DNA from: Amycolatopsis deserti
GTDB taxonomy: Bacteria; Actinomycetota; Actinomycetes; Mycobacteriales; Pseudonocardiaceae
Assembly (NCBI RefSeq): GCF_014653945.1
Contig: NZ_BNAU01000013.1
Coordinates: 62,001-126,000 of the forward strand
Reading direction: 5' to 3'
DNA length: 64,000 bases
Shown here: positions 34,765 to 46,975 of the stretch, piece by piece
How the letters are laid out: every line of letters begins with the position of its first letter
Numbering within the stretch: the first letter of the stretch is position 1
The notes under the pieces: generated by a model
Seen by the model: only the letters and a program-made list of their open reading frames with translations
What the model was told of the DNA's origin: nothing
The model's database searches: none
Program-made: the position numbers and the translations under genes

Positions 34765-35679
34765 CTAGGAAGCGGGCTCGAGCCGCTTCGCGGCGAGGCG
34801 CTCGGCGCGCGGCCACCGCACGTCGCGCGCCCAGCCCAGCTTCTCGAAGATCCAGATCACCCGCGCCGACACGTCCAGCTGCCCGCGCAGCACGCCGTGC
34901 CGGGCGCAGGTCGGGTCCGCGTGGTGCGAGTTGTGCCACGACTCGCCCATCGACAGGATCGCCAGTGGCCAGAAGTTCGCCGCCTTGTCCCGGCTGGCGA
35001 ACGGCCGGTCGCCGATCATGTGGCAGATCGAGTTCACCGACCACGTCACGTGGTGCAGGAACGCGATGCGCACCAGCCCGGCCCAGAAGAACGCGGTCAC
35101 CGCGCCCCACCACGACCAGCTCAGCAGACCGCCGAGCAGCGTCGGCAGGCCCAGGCTCAGCACGATCCACAGCCAGAACAGCCGGTTCACCACGCGCAGG
35201 TCGTCGTCGGCCAGCAGGTCCGGCGCGAACCGCTCGTAGTTGGTCACCTCACGCTGGAACATCCACCCCATGTGCGCGTGCCAGAAGCCGCGCAGCAGCG
35301 CCGCCGGGCTCGTGCCGAACAGCCAGGGGGAGTGCGGGTCGCCCTCGCGGTCGGCGAACGCGTGGTGACGGCGGTGGCTGGCCACCCAGAAGATGACCGA
35401 CCCCTGCACGGCCATGCTGCCCGCGATCGCCATGGCGACGCGCAGCGGACGGCCGGTCTTGAACGCCCCGTGCGTGAAGTACCGGTGGTAGCCGACCGTC
35501 ACCCCGAGGGTGGCGACGACGTAGAAGAACACCGCCAAGCCCAGGTCGAGCCAGGTCAGGCCCCAGCCCCACGCCAGCGGAACGGCGGTGATCAGGGCGA
35601 GGAACGGGATCAGCAGGAAGGCTTTGAGCACGATCATCTGACCGGAGGACCGGCGATGCGAGATCAGCGGTTTCGTCAT
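34765..35679 (-). CDS. membrane acyl-CoA/acyl-lipid desaturase
   Basis: 304-aa membrane di-iron desaturase with the three histidine boxes HRYFTH (65-70), HRRHH (102-106) and HNSHH (near 250), and four hydrophobic helices. It fits a stearoyl-CoA delta-9-type desaturase that introduces a cis double bond into fatty acids. ATG at 35679; frames upstream lack a site. It has 111 nt between itself and ctaA, so a separate transcript is likely. The substrate (free CoA ester or phospholipid) is not decided. Confidence 0.92.
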   Translation of the reverse strand: MTKPLISHRRSSGQMIVLKAFLLIPFLALITAVPLAWGWGLTWLDLGLAVFFYVVATLGVTVGYHRYFTHGAFKTGRPLRVAMAIAGSMAVQGSVIFWVASHRRHHAFADREGDPHSPWLFGTSPAALLRGFWHAHMGWMFQREVTNYERFAPDLLADDDLRVVNRLFWLWIVLSLGLPTLLGGLLSWSWWGAVTAFFWAGLVRIAFLHHVTWSVNSICHMIGDRPFASRDKAANFWPLAILSMGESWHNSHHADPTCARHGVLRGQLDVSARVIWIFEKLGWARDVRWPRAERLAAKRLEPAS

Positions 35680-35790
35680 GGGTGGCAGTAACCTCTCTCT
35701 CCGGCCCCACCGTACGGAGCCGTCTTGGCGAATACCCCCCTCAGGCGTTACTACCGCATGACGGGCGGCGAAATCACGCCCCAGCCGCGG

Positions 35791-36768
35791 TCAGCCGCGC
35801 GCCGCGGTCAGCTCCGGCTCCCGGGGCGCCGGCCCGTCCGAGGTGACCGGCCCGCGGTCGCGGCAGCCGCACCACAGCGCCGCGGTCGCCACGATCACCA
35901 GCGCCGAGCCCAGCACGTGCAGCGACACCAGTGCCTCCGGGATGCCCAGCGCGTACTGCACCGAACCCAGCACACCCTGCGCGAGCGCCACCAGCCACAC
36001 GATCGAGTACCGCCGCCACACCACCGCCGGGGTGCCGCCGCGCATCAGCACCAGGCCGAAGACCGCGAGCACCAGCAGGTAGAGGACGAGCAGTCCGCCG
36101 TGGACCTGGGCGAGCACCTCGATCGGCGCGTCCAGACGGTGGGTCTCCGGGTCGCCGCCGTGCGGGCCCGCGCCGGTGACGGTGGTGCCGGCGATCAGGA
36201 TCGCCCACAGCGCGACCACGAGCGTGACCAGCAGCTTCTTCGCCAGCGGCGGGACGAGCCAGCGGGCCGGCCGGTCGCCCTCGTTGAACGCGCGCAGCAG
36301 CAGCACCGCGAGCCACACCAGCGGGGTGGAGGCGAGGAAGTGGATCGCGACCGTCCACCATTCCAGCTTCGCGAGCACCGTGATGCCGCCGACCACGGCC
36401 TGCAGCACGACCCCGCCGGGCATCGTCCAGGCGAGCCGGACCAGCCGCTTGCGCTCGGGGTGGGCGATCTGCACGCGCCACGCGGCGAGCACCGCCAGCG
36501 CGGAGACCAGCACGACCACGACGGTGAGCATCCGGTTGCCGAACTCGATCCACTGGTTGAGCGTGTCGAATTCGGGGTGCGCGACCGGCACCATGCTGCC
36601 CGGGAAGCACTGCGGCCAGGTCGGGCAGCCCAGACCCGATCCGGTGACCCGGACGACCGAACCGGTGACCCCGATGCCGGCCTGGGCCACGATCGCGGCG
36701 ACGGCGATCGCGCGCTGCACCGGGCGCGACGGGTAGGGCAGGCGGGCGATCAGGGACTTCAGGGCCAC
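35791..36768 (-). CDS. ctaA: heme A synthase
   Basis: 325-aa eight-helix COX15/CtaA protein that oxidises the C8 methyl of heme O to heme A. Visible: VVRVTGSGLGCPTWPQCFPG with the cysteine pair found in type-1 CtaA, the heme-ligand histidines in EFDTLNQWIEFGNRML... and HFLASTPLVW, and a later QVHGGLLVLY. ATG at 36768 lies 15 nt after the ABC permease stop, so it ends the mptB-ABC-ctaA operon. Pairs with ctaB (9455). Confidence 0.94.
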   Translation of the reverse strand: MALKSLIARLPYPSRPVQRAIAVAAIVAQAGIGVTGSVVRVTGSGLGCPTWPQCFPGSMVPVAHPEFDTLNQWIEFGNRMLTVVVVLVSALAVLAAWRVQIAHPERKRLVRLAWTMPGGVVLQAVVGGITVLAKLEWWTVAIHFLASTPLVWLAVLLLRAFNEGDRPARWLVPPLAKKLLVTLVVALWAILIAGTTVTGAGPHGGDPETHRLDAPIEVLAQVHGGLLVLYLLVLAVFGLVLMRGGTPAVVWRRYSIVWLVALAQGVLGSVQYALGIPEALVSLHVLGSALVIVATAALWCGCRDRGPVTSDGPAPREPELTAARG

Positions 36769-36783
36769 GGCAACATCCTAGAG

Positions 36784-37574
36784 TTATGTCAGTTTCGTCG
36801 TTTTCGCGGCCACGGCTGCCGCCAGCGCGCCCCACACGGCGAGCACGAGGACCGGGCCGACGGCGAACCGCCCGTCGACGAGCGCGGCCCGCAGTCCCTC
36901 GGCCAGCGCCCCCGAGGGCAGCAGTTCGATCACGGTCGCGGCCGCCGACGGCAGCGCCGAGGGCGCGAGCAGGATGCCGCCCGCGAGCAGCAGCACGAAC
37001 CACACGATGTTCGCCAGCGCCAGCACCGCCTCCGCGCGCAGCGAACCGCCGAGCAGCACGCCCAGCGCGCCGAAGCTCAGCGTGCCGAGCACCAGCAGGA
37101 CCACCGCCTCGGCGATGCCCCCCGCCGACGGCGTCCAGCCGAGGAACGCCGCGACCACGCCGAGCACCACGACCTGCAGCAGAACCACGACCAGGGCCGC
37201 CACGATCCGGCCCGCGACCAGCAGCCAGCGCGGGATCGCGGTCGCCGACAGCCGCTTGAGCACGCCGTAGCGGCGGTCGAAACCGAGCGCGATCGCCTGG
37301 CCGGTGAACGCCGAGGACATGACCGCCAGCGCGAAGATCCGCGGCGTCACCCAGTCCACCTTGGACACCCCGGCGAGGTCGCCCGCGGGCAGGATGTCCA
37401 GCAGCGTCAGGCCGATCAGCAGGGCCAGCGGGATGAGCAGGGTGAGCAGGATCTGCTCGCCGTGCCGCAGCGTGAGGCTGGTCTCCAGCTTGGCGTGGGT
37501 GAGCAGCATGCGCGCGCGGCTCCCGGCGCCGGGCGCGGGGGTGAAGGTTCCGGCGGGGAACCGGGCCGGTGCGG

Positions 37575-37578
<4 letters not shown>
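36784..37578 (-). CDS. ABC-2 type transporter permease
   Basis: 264-aa integral membrane subunit with six hydrophobic segments (ILLTLLIPLALLIGLTLLDIL, IVAALVVVLLQVVVLGVVAAFLG, GTLSFGALGVLLGGSL and others). The FDRRYGVLKRLSATAIPRWLL segment is characteristic of ABC-2 permeases. The GTG at 37578 overlaps the ATPase stop (GTGA). It forms a one-ATPase/one-permease exporter with the next gene; Rv1457c is the equivalent. Cargo unknown; position with ctaA and mptB is conserved. Confidence 0.9.
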
Positions 37579-38510
<932 letters not shown>

Positions 38511-38525
38511 GCGTACGACCCCGGC

Positions 38526-40142
38526 TCAGGCCACCGGCTGCGGATCCCTCTTCAGCAGAAGAGGTGCCCTGCGCCACACGACGAGCATCGCGACGGCGAC
38601 CACGAGAGCCGCGGCCAGGTAGGCCTGCGGCACGACGAACGAGCGGCCGTCGAACGTGCTGCCCGGCGGCGCGGCGAGGAACGCGAGCGCGACGCTGGCC
38701 ACGCTGGCCGCGACGCGGAACCGGGAGGTGCCCGCGGCGGCGGCGAGCGGGATGACCGCCCAGAGCAGCCACCACGGCTGCATCGCGACGTGCAGCATCA
38801 TGAACGCGCCGAGGGAGACGCCGAGGCCGATGATGGGCCGGTAGCGCCAGCGGAAGCTGTCCCAGAGGAACTTGGCCGTGATGAGCCCGGCCAGCGCGGT
38901 GCCGGCCAGCTGCAGGATCGAGACGAGCGCGTTGGTGTGGTTGCCCAGGCCCAGTGCGATGCCCAGGACACCGCCGAGGTTGGCCAGCTCCGCGGTGGGG
39001 GAGATCCAGCTGCGCACCAGTCCCGGCGTGCCGAGCGTGCCGACCCAGCCGAAGCCGAGGCCGGTGCCCAGGCACACGGCGGCCATGACGACCGCGAACA
39101 CGCCGGAGACCAGGGCCGCGGCGCGCAGCAGGTCGGTGGTGCGGCCGTGCCAGCGGCGGGCGATCATCACGCCGAAGAAGCCCAGCGCGATGATCGCGTT
39201 GACTTTGACCGCCGCGCCGAGCGTGATGACGGCCGCGCCGAGCACGATGAACAGGACCTCGCCGCGGGCCAGCGGCGGCGGCGTGTCGCCCGTCACGCGC
39301 ACCGGCAGGCGCCGCAGGCCCAGCTCCAGGCCGGCGACCATGAGGCCGATGCCGAGCGCTTCGTTGTGCGCGCCGGCGACCAGGTGGAACAGGACGAGCG
39401 GGTTGGCGGCGCCCAGCCACAGCGCGGTGGCCGGTTCGACGCCGAAGCGCTGCGCCAGGCGCGGCAGGGCCCAGATGATGAGGGCGACGCCGGCCAGGGC
39501 GAGCGCGCGCTGCAACAGCACCCCGGCGACGATGTTGTCGCCGACGATCGCGGAGATCCAGCTGCCCAGCTTGAGGAACAGCGGGCCGTAGGGGGCCGGG
39601 GTCTCGCGCCACATGTTGGAGACGCCGCTGGTGAGCGGGTCGGCGACGCCGAGGGCCTGCGCGGGGCCGAGCGAGTAGGGGTCCATGCCGCGGTGGACGA
39701 TCTCGCTCTGGGCCAGGTAGCTGTAGACGTCGCGGGAGAACAGTGGCGGGATGAACATCAGCGGCGTCAGCCACATGACGAGGGTGCGGGTTAGCTGCGC
39801 GCGGCTGGCGAGGCGGGTGCGTCCCGGTCGCGCGAACCGCCCGAGCAGCAACCAGCCGAGGACGAGCATGCCCATGCCGGCGAAGCAGATGGCGAGCGAG
39901 ACGGTGGGGATGCGCGAGAAGAGGCGCAGGACGGGCAGGTCCTGGACCGGGTTGAGCACCGGAGCGGCCCCGGCGCCCAGCGAGCCCAGCGCGAGTAGCA
40001 GCGCACCGACCGTCCCGAGGCGGCGGATGATGTCGAGCGCGCGCAGTTCGCGCTGTTCCAGCGGTGCGGCCTCGGGGGGCCGCACCGGGGACAGCGGTAC
40101 CGCCACCGCACCGCCACCGGTGCTCTGCTCGCCCAATGCCAC
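38526..40142 (-). CDS. mptB: alpha-(1->6)-mannosyltransferase MptB-like
   Basis: 538-aa GT-C-fold polyprenyl-phosphomannose-dependent mannosyltransferase with about 12 helices; the conserved acidic loop is PLFSRDVYSYLAQSEIVHRG and LVAGAHNEALGIGLMVAG is a further family motif. In corynebacteria and mycobacteria MptB builds the alpha-1,6-mannan core of lipomannan. The GTG at 40142 has no ribosome site but a TACCCT hexamer ends 6 nt upstream, suggesting a leaderless transcript. Its placement divergent from sufR is the same as Rv1459c/Rv1460. Confidence 0.9.
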   Translation of the reverse strand: MALGEQSTGGGAVAVPLSPVRPPEAAPLEQRELRALDIIRRLGTVGALLLALGSLGAGAAPVLNPVQDLPVLRLFSRIPTVSLAICFAGMGMLVLGWLLLGRFARPGRTRLASRAQLTRTLVMWLTPLMFIPPLFSRDVYSYLAQSEIVHRGMDPYSLGPAQALGVADPLTSGVSNMWRETPAPYGPLFLKLGSWISAIVGDNIVAGVLLQRALALAGVALIIWALPRLAQRFGVEPATALWLGAANPLVLFHLVAGAHNEALGIGLMVAGLELGLRRLPVRVTGDTPPPLARGEVLFIVLGAAVITLGAAVKVNAIIALGFFGVMIARRWHGRTTDLLRAAALVSGVFAVVMAAVCLGTGLGFGWVGTLGTPGLVRSWISPTAELANLGGVLGIALGLGNHTNALVSILQLAGTALAGLITAKFLWDSFRWRYRPIIGLGVSLGAFMMLHVAMQPWWLLWAVIPLAAAAGTSRFRVAASVASVALAFLAAPPGSTFDGRSFVVPQAYLAAALVVAVAMLVVWRRAPLLLKRDPQPVA

Positions 40143-40303
40143 ACAGAGAGGGTATCGACGCCGTGAAGGGCGCCGGTGAAGGGCGGTGGCCGGGGTTGAT
40201 CATGACGGTGGGTAGTGGTGTGGGGACGGGTTGTTGTCGCGCGGTGGGGCCTCGGCGCTGCCGGCGCCGCCCGTAGCGGGAAGGGCAGGCTCGCCGCGGC
40301 GAC

Positions 40304-40769
40304 GGTTGGTGCTCTCGCGGGGCCGCGGTTGGCCTTCTCGTGGGGCGATGGTTGGCCCTCTCGCGCCGCGGCGACTGGCCTTCTCGCGGGGCGATGGTTG
40401 GCGCTCTCGCGCCGCGGTGACTGGCCCTCTCGCGGGGCCGCGACTTGCTCTCTCGTGGGGCGGCGACGGGCCCTCTGGCGCCGCGGCGGTTGGCCTTCTC
40501 GCGGGGTCGCGACTGGCCCTTCCGTGGGGCGACGAGTGGTCCTCTCAGACGGCGGCGGTTGGCCCTCTCGCACGGTGGCGACTGGCCCTCTCGAGAGGCG
40601 ACGGCTGGCCCTCGCGGCTGGGGCGATGACTGGGCATCTCGTGCGGCGACGGTTGGCCCTTTCGTGTCGCTCTGAATGGCCCTCTCGCGCGCACCGGCGC
40701 GGTTGGTCATCTCGTACGGCGACGAACGGACCACTCGCGCGCTCACGACTGGCCCACCCGCACGCCACC
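40304..40769. repeat. 23-bp tandem repeat array, about 20 units
   Basis: The 750-bp gap between mptB and sufR holds about 20 head-to-tail degenerate copies of a 23-bp unit beginning G(G/A)(T/C)TGGCCCTCTCG and ending in a GC-rich GCGGGGCGRC half. Unit starts at 40304, 40327, 40350, 40373, 40396, 40419, 40442, 40465, 40488, 40511, 40534, 40557, 40580 and 40603 keep exact 23-bp phase; later ones (40628, 40651, 40674, 40701, 40724, 40747) show a 2-nt and a 4-nt insertion. There are no spacers, so it is not a CRISPR. The remaining flanks 40143-40303 and 40770-40880 hold no gene. Confidence 0.9.
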
Positions 40770-40880
40770 ACCCACCCGAGCGACCGCCGACACGCCGCGA
40801 ACCCGCCACCGACCAGCGCGGACACGTGAGCCCGGTCACCGGGAGTTGACCGATCTTTGCCTCCCGCCCCGAAATACGAC

Positions 40881-40895
40881 ACACTTATGTTGTGA
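40881..40895 (+). promoter_or_regulatory. SufR-type operator overlapping the sufR start
   Basis: ACACT-TATGT-TGTGA forms a perfect 5-bp inverted repeat with a 5-nt spacer. It matches the palindrome I recall reported for mycobacterial SufR (ACACT-N5-TGTGA). The second half-site contains the GTG start codon of sufR at 40892, so the repressor would sit on the transcription and translation start of a leaderless message. Confidence 0.75.
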
Positions 40896-41761
40896 AAAAC
40901 AGCGGACCCATCCAGCACCAGGCCGGCGCGAGCCGTCCCGGGGCCGTGGTGTCCGCTCAGGCCACCCCCGGCCACCCGGGCCAGACCGCCCCGGCGCACC
41001 CCGCCGAGGCGCACGCCACCCAGATGCATGCCGCCGAGGCGCACCACCCCGTGCCGCCGCAGGCGACCCCCGAAGGGCGCACCCGCCACGAGGTCGCCCG
41101 CCTCCTGTTGGAGGACGGCCCCATGACGGCGGGTGTCGTCGCCGAGCGGTTGGGTCTCACCCCGGCCGCCGTGCGCCGCCACCTCGACGCCCTGGTCGCC
41201 GACGGGGAGGCCGAGACCCGGGACGCGCCCCGGCGCGGCCCGCGCGGCCGGGGCCGCCCGGCCAAGCTCTTCCTGCTCACCGAAACGGGACGGGCGCGGT
41301 TCGGGCACGCCTACGACGACCTCGCGGTCGCCGCCATCCGGTTCCTCGCCGAGCACGCTGGCGAGGACGCGGTGCGGGCGTTCGCGGAGCGGCGGGTGGC
41401 GGCCCTGGTCGAGCCGCACCGGGCCGCGGTCAACGCGGCCGACAGCCCGGCCCACCGGGCGGAGGCCCTGGCCGCCGCCCTGACCAGGGAAGGCTACGCT
41501 GCGTCCACCCGCCAGGTGGGCGCATCGGCCACCGGTGCCGGCGCGCAACTGTGCCAGCACCACTGCCCGGTCGCCCACGTCGCCGCTGAGTTCCCGCAGC
41601 TGTGCGAGGCGGAGACCGAGGCGTTCGCCAAGCTGCTGGGCACCCACGTCCAGCGGCTGGCGACCATCGCACGCGGTGACGCCGCGTGCACGACACACGT
41701 CCCTGCGGAAAATCCGCCGGGTCTGCAAGCGAAAGCTCCGGACGGAGGGGAACGCGAATGA
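40892..41761 (+). CDS. sufR: SufR iron-sulfur-cluster repressor of the suf operon
   Basis: 289-aa protein: a Pro/His/Ala-rich N-terminal leader (about 1-60), a winged-helix domain ([38 protein letters not shown]) and a C-terminal region with cysteines in [10 protein letters not shown] and [11 protein letters not shown], the likely 4Fe-4S ligands. Known SufR proteins repress suf when holding the cluster and release when it is lost. GTG at 40892 overlaps the operator. An ATG about 45 codons further in ([10 protein letters not shown]) would remove the odd leader and is a possible alternative. Stop overlaps sufB as ATGA. Confidence 0.93.
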   Translation: MKNSGPIQHQAGASRPGAVVSAQATPGHPGQTAPAHPAEAHATQMHAAEAHHPVPPQATPEGRTRHEVARLLLEDGPMTAGVVAERLGLTPAAVRRHLDALVADGEAETRDAPRRGPRGRGRPAKLFLLTETGRARFGHAYDDLAVAAIRFLAEHAGEDAVRAFAERRVAALVEPHRAAVNAADSPAHRAEALAAALTREGYAASTRQVGASATGAGAQLCQHHCPVAHVAAEFPQLCEAETEAFAKLLGTHVQRLATIARGDAACTTHVPAENPPGLQAKAPDGGERE

Positions 41762-43206
41762 CTGCCGCTGCCGAGCAGCGCAATCCCACCACGACGCCGC
41801 TGTCCCAGGAAGAGACCATCGAGTCCCTGGGCAACTACGCGTTCGGGTGGGCCGACCCGGATGCCGCGGGGGCCAGCGCCCGCCGCGGGCTCAACGCCGA
41901 CGTCGTGGCCGACATCTCCGCGAAGAAGAACGAGCCGGAGTGGATGCTCGAGGCGCGCCAGAAGGCGCTGAAGCTCTTCGAGCGCAAGCCGATGCCGAAC
42001 TGGGGCGCCGACCTGTCGGGCATCGACTTCGACAACATCAAGTACTTCGTCCGCTCCACCGAGCAGCAGGCCACCAGCTGGGACGAGCTGCCCGAGGACA
42101 TCAAGAACACCTACGACAAGCTGGGCATCCCGGAGGCGGAGAAGCAGCGCCTGATCGCCGGCGTCGCGGCCCAGTACGAGTCGGAGGTCGTCTACCACAA
42201 GATCCGCGAGGACCTCGAGGCCCAGGGCGTCATCTTCCTGGACACCGACACCGGCCTCAAGGAGCACCCGGAGCTGTTCCAGGAGTACTTCGGCTCGGTC
42301 ATCCCGGCCGGTGACAACAAGTTCTCCGCCCTGAACACCGCGGTGTGGTCCGGCGGGTCGTTCATCTACGTGCCGCCGGGCGTGCACGTGGACATCCCGC
42401 TGCAGGCCTACTTCCGGATCAACACCGAGAACATGGGCCAGTTCGAGCGGACCCTGATCATCGTCGACGAGGGTGCCTACGTGCACTACGTCGAGGGCTG
42501 CACCGCCCCGATCTACAAGTCCGACTCGCTGCACTCGGCCGTGGTCGAGATCATCGTGAAGAAGGGCGGCCGCTGCCGCTACACGACGATCCAGAACTGG
42601 TCGAACAACGTCTACAACCTGGTCACCAAGCGCGCCAAGTGCGAAGAGGGCGCGACCATGGAGTGGATCGACGGCAACATCGGCTCCAAGGTGACCATGA
42701 AGTACCCGTCGGTCTTCCTGATGGGCGAGCACGCCAAGGGCGAGGTCCTCTCGATCGCCTTCGCGGGCGAGGGCCAGCACCAGGACGCGGGCGCGAAGAT
42801 GGAGCACCTGGCGCCGCACACCTCCTCGACCATCGTGTCGAAGTCGGTGGCGCGCGGCGGCGGCCGCACCTCCTACCGCGGCCTGGTCAAGGTCGCCAAG
42901 CGGGCGCACCACTCCGCCTCCACGGTGAAGTGCGACGCGCTGCTGGTCGACACCATCTCCCGCTCGGACACCTACCCCTACGTCGACATCCGCAACGACG
43001 AGGTGTCGATGGGCCACGAGGCCACGGTGTCCAAGGTCTCCGAGGACCAGCTGTTCTACCTGATGTCGCGCGGTCTCACCGAGGACGAGGCCATGGCGAT
43101 GGTCGTGCGCGGGTTCGTCGAGCCCATCGCGCGCGAGCTGCCCATGGAGTACGCGCTCGAGCTGAACCGCCTGATCGAACTGCAGATGGAAGGAGCCGTC
43201 GGCTGA
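41758..43206 (+). CDS. sufB: Fe-S cluster scaffold SufB
   Basis: 482-aa SufB scaffold, the core of the SufBC2D complex. [20 protein letters not shown] at the start, the beta-helix core and the C-terminal [20 protein letters not shown] with [16 protein letters not shown] are typical; the conserved cysteine and nearby His/Glu lie there. The M. tuberculosis homologue is interrupted by an intein; here the reading frame is continuous and of ordinary length, so no intein is present. ATG at 41758 has GGAGGGG 7 nt upstream and overlaps the sufR stop. Confidence 0.97.
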   Translation: MTAAAEQRNPTTTPLSQEETIESLGNYAFGWADPDAAGASARRGLNADVVADISAKKNEPEWMLEARQKALKLFERKPMPNWGADLSGIDFDNIKYFVRSTEQQATSWDELPEDIKNTYDKLGIPEAEKQRLIAGVAAQYESEVVYHKIREDLEAQGVIFLDTDTGLKEHPELFQEYFGSVIPAGDNKFSALNTAVWSGGSFIYVPPGVHVDIPLQAYFRINTENMGQFERTLIIVDEGAYVHYVEGCTAPIYKSDSLHSAVVEIIVKKGGRCRYTTIQNWSNNVYNLVTKRAKCEEGATMEWIDGNIGSKVTMKYPSVFLMGEHAKGEVLSIAFAGEGQHQDAGAKMEHLAPHTSSTIVSKSVARGGGRTSYRGLVKVAKRAHHSASTVKCDALLVDTISRSDTYPYVDIRNDEVSMGHEATVSKVSEDQLFYLMSRGLTEDEAMAMVVRGFVEPIARELPMEYALELNRLIELQMEGAVG

Positions 43207-43207
43207 C

Positions 43208-44374
43208 ATGACGGTGTCTGCTGAGAACACCGCCGCCGCCGCGGAGGCCGTCGTCCCGGCGGCCTCCCGCGCGGAGCGCTTCACCGGGTACGACGTCGAG
43301 GCCTTCGAGGTCCCCAGCGGCCGCGAGGAGAACTGGCGCTTCACCCCGATGAAGCGCCTGCGCGGCCTGCACGACGGCACCGCGGCCGCCTCCGGCGAGG
43401 TCAAGGTCGACGTCGACGCCGCCCCCGAGGTGCGCGTCGAAACGGTCGGCCGCGAGGACGAGCGCCTCGGCCAGGCCGGCGTGCCGAGCGACCGCATCGC
43501 GGCGCAGGCGTACAGCTCGTTCCCCGCGGCGACCCTGGTGACCCTGCCCAAGGAGACCAAGGCGTCGAAGCCGACCGTGCTGCGGCTGACCGGCCCCGGC
43601 GAGGGCAACACCGCCTACGGGCACGTGCAGGTGCGCGCCGAGGCCTACGCCGAGGGCGTGGTCGTGCTCGACCACCTCGGCTCCGGCACCTACGCCGACA
43701 ACGTCGAGTTCGTCGTCGGCGAGGGCGCCAAGCTCACCGTGGTCAGCGTCCAGGACTGGGCCGACGACGCGGTGCACGTCTCCGAGCAGCACCTCAAGCT
43801 CGGCAAGGACGCCACGGTCAAGCACATCGTGGTCACCCTGGGCGGCGACCTGGTGCGCGTGTCGCCCACCGCGACGTTCGCCGACCGCGGCGGCGACGTG
43901 GAGATGCTGGGCCTGTACTTCGCCGACGCCGGGCAGCACCAGGAGCACCGCCTCTTCGTCGACCACGCGGTCCCGAACTGCAAGTCGAACGTGATGTACA
44001 AGGGCGCGCTGCAGGGCGACGACGCGCACGCGGTGTGGATCGGCGACGTGCTGATCCGGGCCGCGGCCGAGGGCACCGAGACCTACGAGCTCAACCGCAA
44101 CCTCGTGCTCACCACGGGCGCGCGCGCCGACTCGGTGCCGAACCTGGAGATCGAGACCGGTGAGATCGCCGGCGCCGGGCACGCGAGCGCCACGGGAAGG
44201 TTCGACGACGAGCAGTTGTTCTACCTGCAGTCGCGCGGGATCGAAGAGGAGCAGGCGCGGCGGCTGGTCGTCCGCGGCTTCTTCCACGAGATCCTGATGA
44301 AGATCGACGTTCCCGAGGTCCGCGAGCGCCTGGCCGAGGCGATCGAGGCCGAACTCGAAGCCGTCGGCAGCTGA
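43208..44374 (+). CDS. sufD: Fe-S cluster assembly protein SufD
   Basis: 388-aa SufB paralogue that pairs with it in SufBC2D. REENWRFTPMKRLRGL at the start, the beta-helix segment FADAGQHQEHRLFVDHAVPN, CKSNVMYKGAL and the final FDDEQLFYLQSRGIEEEQAR match the family. ATG at 43208 begins 1 nt after the sufB stop. It is needed with SufB for iron acquisition and assembly on the complex. Confidence 0.96.
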   Translation: MTVSAENTAAAAEAVVPAASRAERFTGYDVEAFEVPSGREENWRFTPMKRLRGLHDGTAAASGEVKVDVDAAPEVRVETVGREDERLGQAGVPSDRIAAQAYSSFPAATLVTLPKETKASKPTVLRLTGPGEGNTAYGHVQVRAEAYAEGVVVLDHLGSGTYADNVEFVVGEGAKLTVVSVQDWADDAVHVSEQHLKLGKDATVKHIVVTLGGDLVRVSPTATFADRGGDVEMLGLYFADAGQHQEHRLFVDHAVPNCKSNVMYKGALQGDDAHAVWIGDVLIRAAAEGTETYELNRNLVLTTGARADSVPNLEIETGEIAGAGHASATGRFDDEQLFYLQSRGIEEEQARRLVVRGFFHEILMKIDVPEVRERLAEAIEAELEAVGS

Positions 44375-44416
44375 GCCCCCTCCTTCCACCACGAGAGACA
44401 GAGACGAAACAAGGCC

Positions 44417-45187
44417 ATGGCCACACTGGAAATCAAGGACCTGCACGCGAGCGTCACCACCGACGAGGGCGCCAAGGAGATCCTCAAGGGCGTCAACCTG
44501 ACGATCAAGTCCGGTGAGACCCACGCGATCATGGGCCCCAACGGCTCGGGCAAGTCCACCCTGTCCTACGCCATCGCCGGCCACCCCAAGTACGAGGTGA
44601 CCTCCGGCGAGGTGCTGCTGGACGGCGAGAACGTCCTCGAGATGAGTGTCGACGAGCGGGCGCGCGCCGGGCTGTTCCTGGCGATGCAGTACCCGGTCGA
44701 GGTGCCCGGCGTGTCCATGTCGAACTTCCTCCGCACCGCGGCCACCGCCGTGCGCGGCGAGGCGCCCAAGCTGCGCCACTGGGTCAAGGAAGTCAAGGAC
44801 GAGATGGCCAAGCTGGAGATCTCGCCCGAGTTCGCCGAGCGCAGCGTCAACGAGGGCTTCTCCGGCGGTGAGAAGAAGCGCCACGAGATCCTGCAGCTGG
44901 CGCTGCTCAAGCCGAAGATCGCGATCCTCGACGAGACCGACTCGGGCCTGGACGTCGACGCGCTGCGGATCGTTTCCGAGGGCGTCAACGAGTACAAGGC
45001 GAACAACGAGGTCGGCGTCATGCTGATCACGCACTACACCCGGATCCTGCGCCACATCACCCCCGACTTCGTGCACGTCTTCGCCGACGGCCGCGTCGTC
45101 GAGTCCGGTGGCAAGGAGCTGGCGGACGCGCTGGAGGAGAACGGCTACGTCAAGTACACCGGCAAGAAGGAAGCCGCGGCGGTCTGA
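44417..45187 (+). CDS. sufC: Fe-S assembly ATPase SufC
   Basis: 256-aa ABC-type ATPase without membrane partner: Walker [10 protein letters not shown] (40-48), signature [13 protein letters not shown] and Walker [13 protein letters not shown]. It binds SufB and SufD and drives conformational change in the scaffold. ATG at 44417 follows sufD by 42 nt, the largest gap in the operon apart from that before sufS. Confidence 0.97.
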   Translation: MATLEIKDLHASVTTDEGAKEILKGVNLTIKSGETHAIMGPNGSGKSTLSYAIAGHPKYEVTSGEVLLDGENVLEMSVDERARAGLFLAMQYPVEVPGVSMSNFLRTAATAVRGEAPKLRHWVKEVKDEMAKLEISPEFAERSVNEGFSGGEKKRHEILQLALLKPKIAILDETDSGLDVDALRIVSEGVNEYKANNEVGVMLITHYTRILRHITPDFVHVFADGRVVESGGKELADALEENGYVKYTGKKEAAAV

Positions 45188-46531
<1,344 letters not shown>

Positions 46532-46975
46532 GTGAACCTGGAGAGCATGTACCAGGAGATCATCCTGGACCACTACAAGAACCCGCACGGCCACGGCCTG
46601 CGGGAGCCCTTCGACGCGGAGTCGTTCCAGGTCAACCCGACCTGCGGCGACGAGATCACCCTGCGCCTGAAGGTGGAGGGCGACAAGGTCGCCGACGTCT
46701 CCTACGAGGGGCAGGGCTGCTCGATCAGCCAGGCGTCCGCGTCGGTGCTGACCGATCTGGTGACCGGTCACACCGTGTCGGAGGCGCTGTCCACGATGGA
46801 CACCTTCGTGGAGATGATGCAGAGCCGCGGCCAGATCGAGCCGGACGAGGATGTGCTGGAGGACGCGGTCGCCTTCGCCGGGGTGTCGAAGTACCCGGCG
46901 CGGGTGAAGTGCGCCCTGCTGGGCTGGATGGCGTTCAAGGATGCGCTGACCCGCACGAACGGAGCTGGGAAGTGA
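46532..46975 (+). CDS. sufU: sulfur-transfer protein SufU
   Basis: 147-aa IscU-like protein with the zinc site Cys38, Asp40, Cys63 and Cys127 (NPTCGDEI, GQGCSISQAS, VKCALL). In Gram-positive bacteria SufU accepts the persulfide from SufS and stimulates it, rather than acting as the main scaffold. The GTG at 46532 directly abuts the sufS TAG, and the stop overlaps sufT as GTGA. Confidence 0.96.
   Translation: MNLESMYQEIILDHYKNPHGHGLREPFDAESFQVNPTCGDEITLRLKVEGDKVADVSYEGQGCSISQASASVLTDLVTGHTVSEALSTMDTFVEMMQSRGQIEPDEDVLEDAVAFAGVSKYPARVKCALLGWMAFKDALTRTNGAGK

Noticed and set aside
40304-40769. CRISPR array
   Set aside because: The units are directly adjacent with no spacers, diverge strongly from each other, and no cas gene is present.
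40215-40829. 204-codon plus-strand ORF (and overlapping ORFs on both strands) across the 23-bp repeats
   Set aside because: Stop-free frames arise because the 23-bp unit lacks stop codons and is read in all frames in turn; no ribosome site, no family match, and composition follows the repeat.
41758-43206. Intein in SufB
   Set aside because: The M. tuberculosis homologue has one, but this protein is continuous and of normal length with no splicing blocks.
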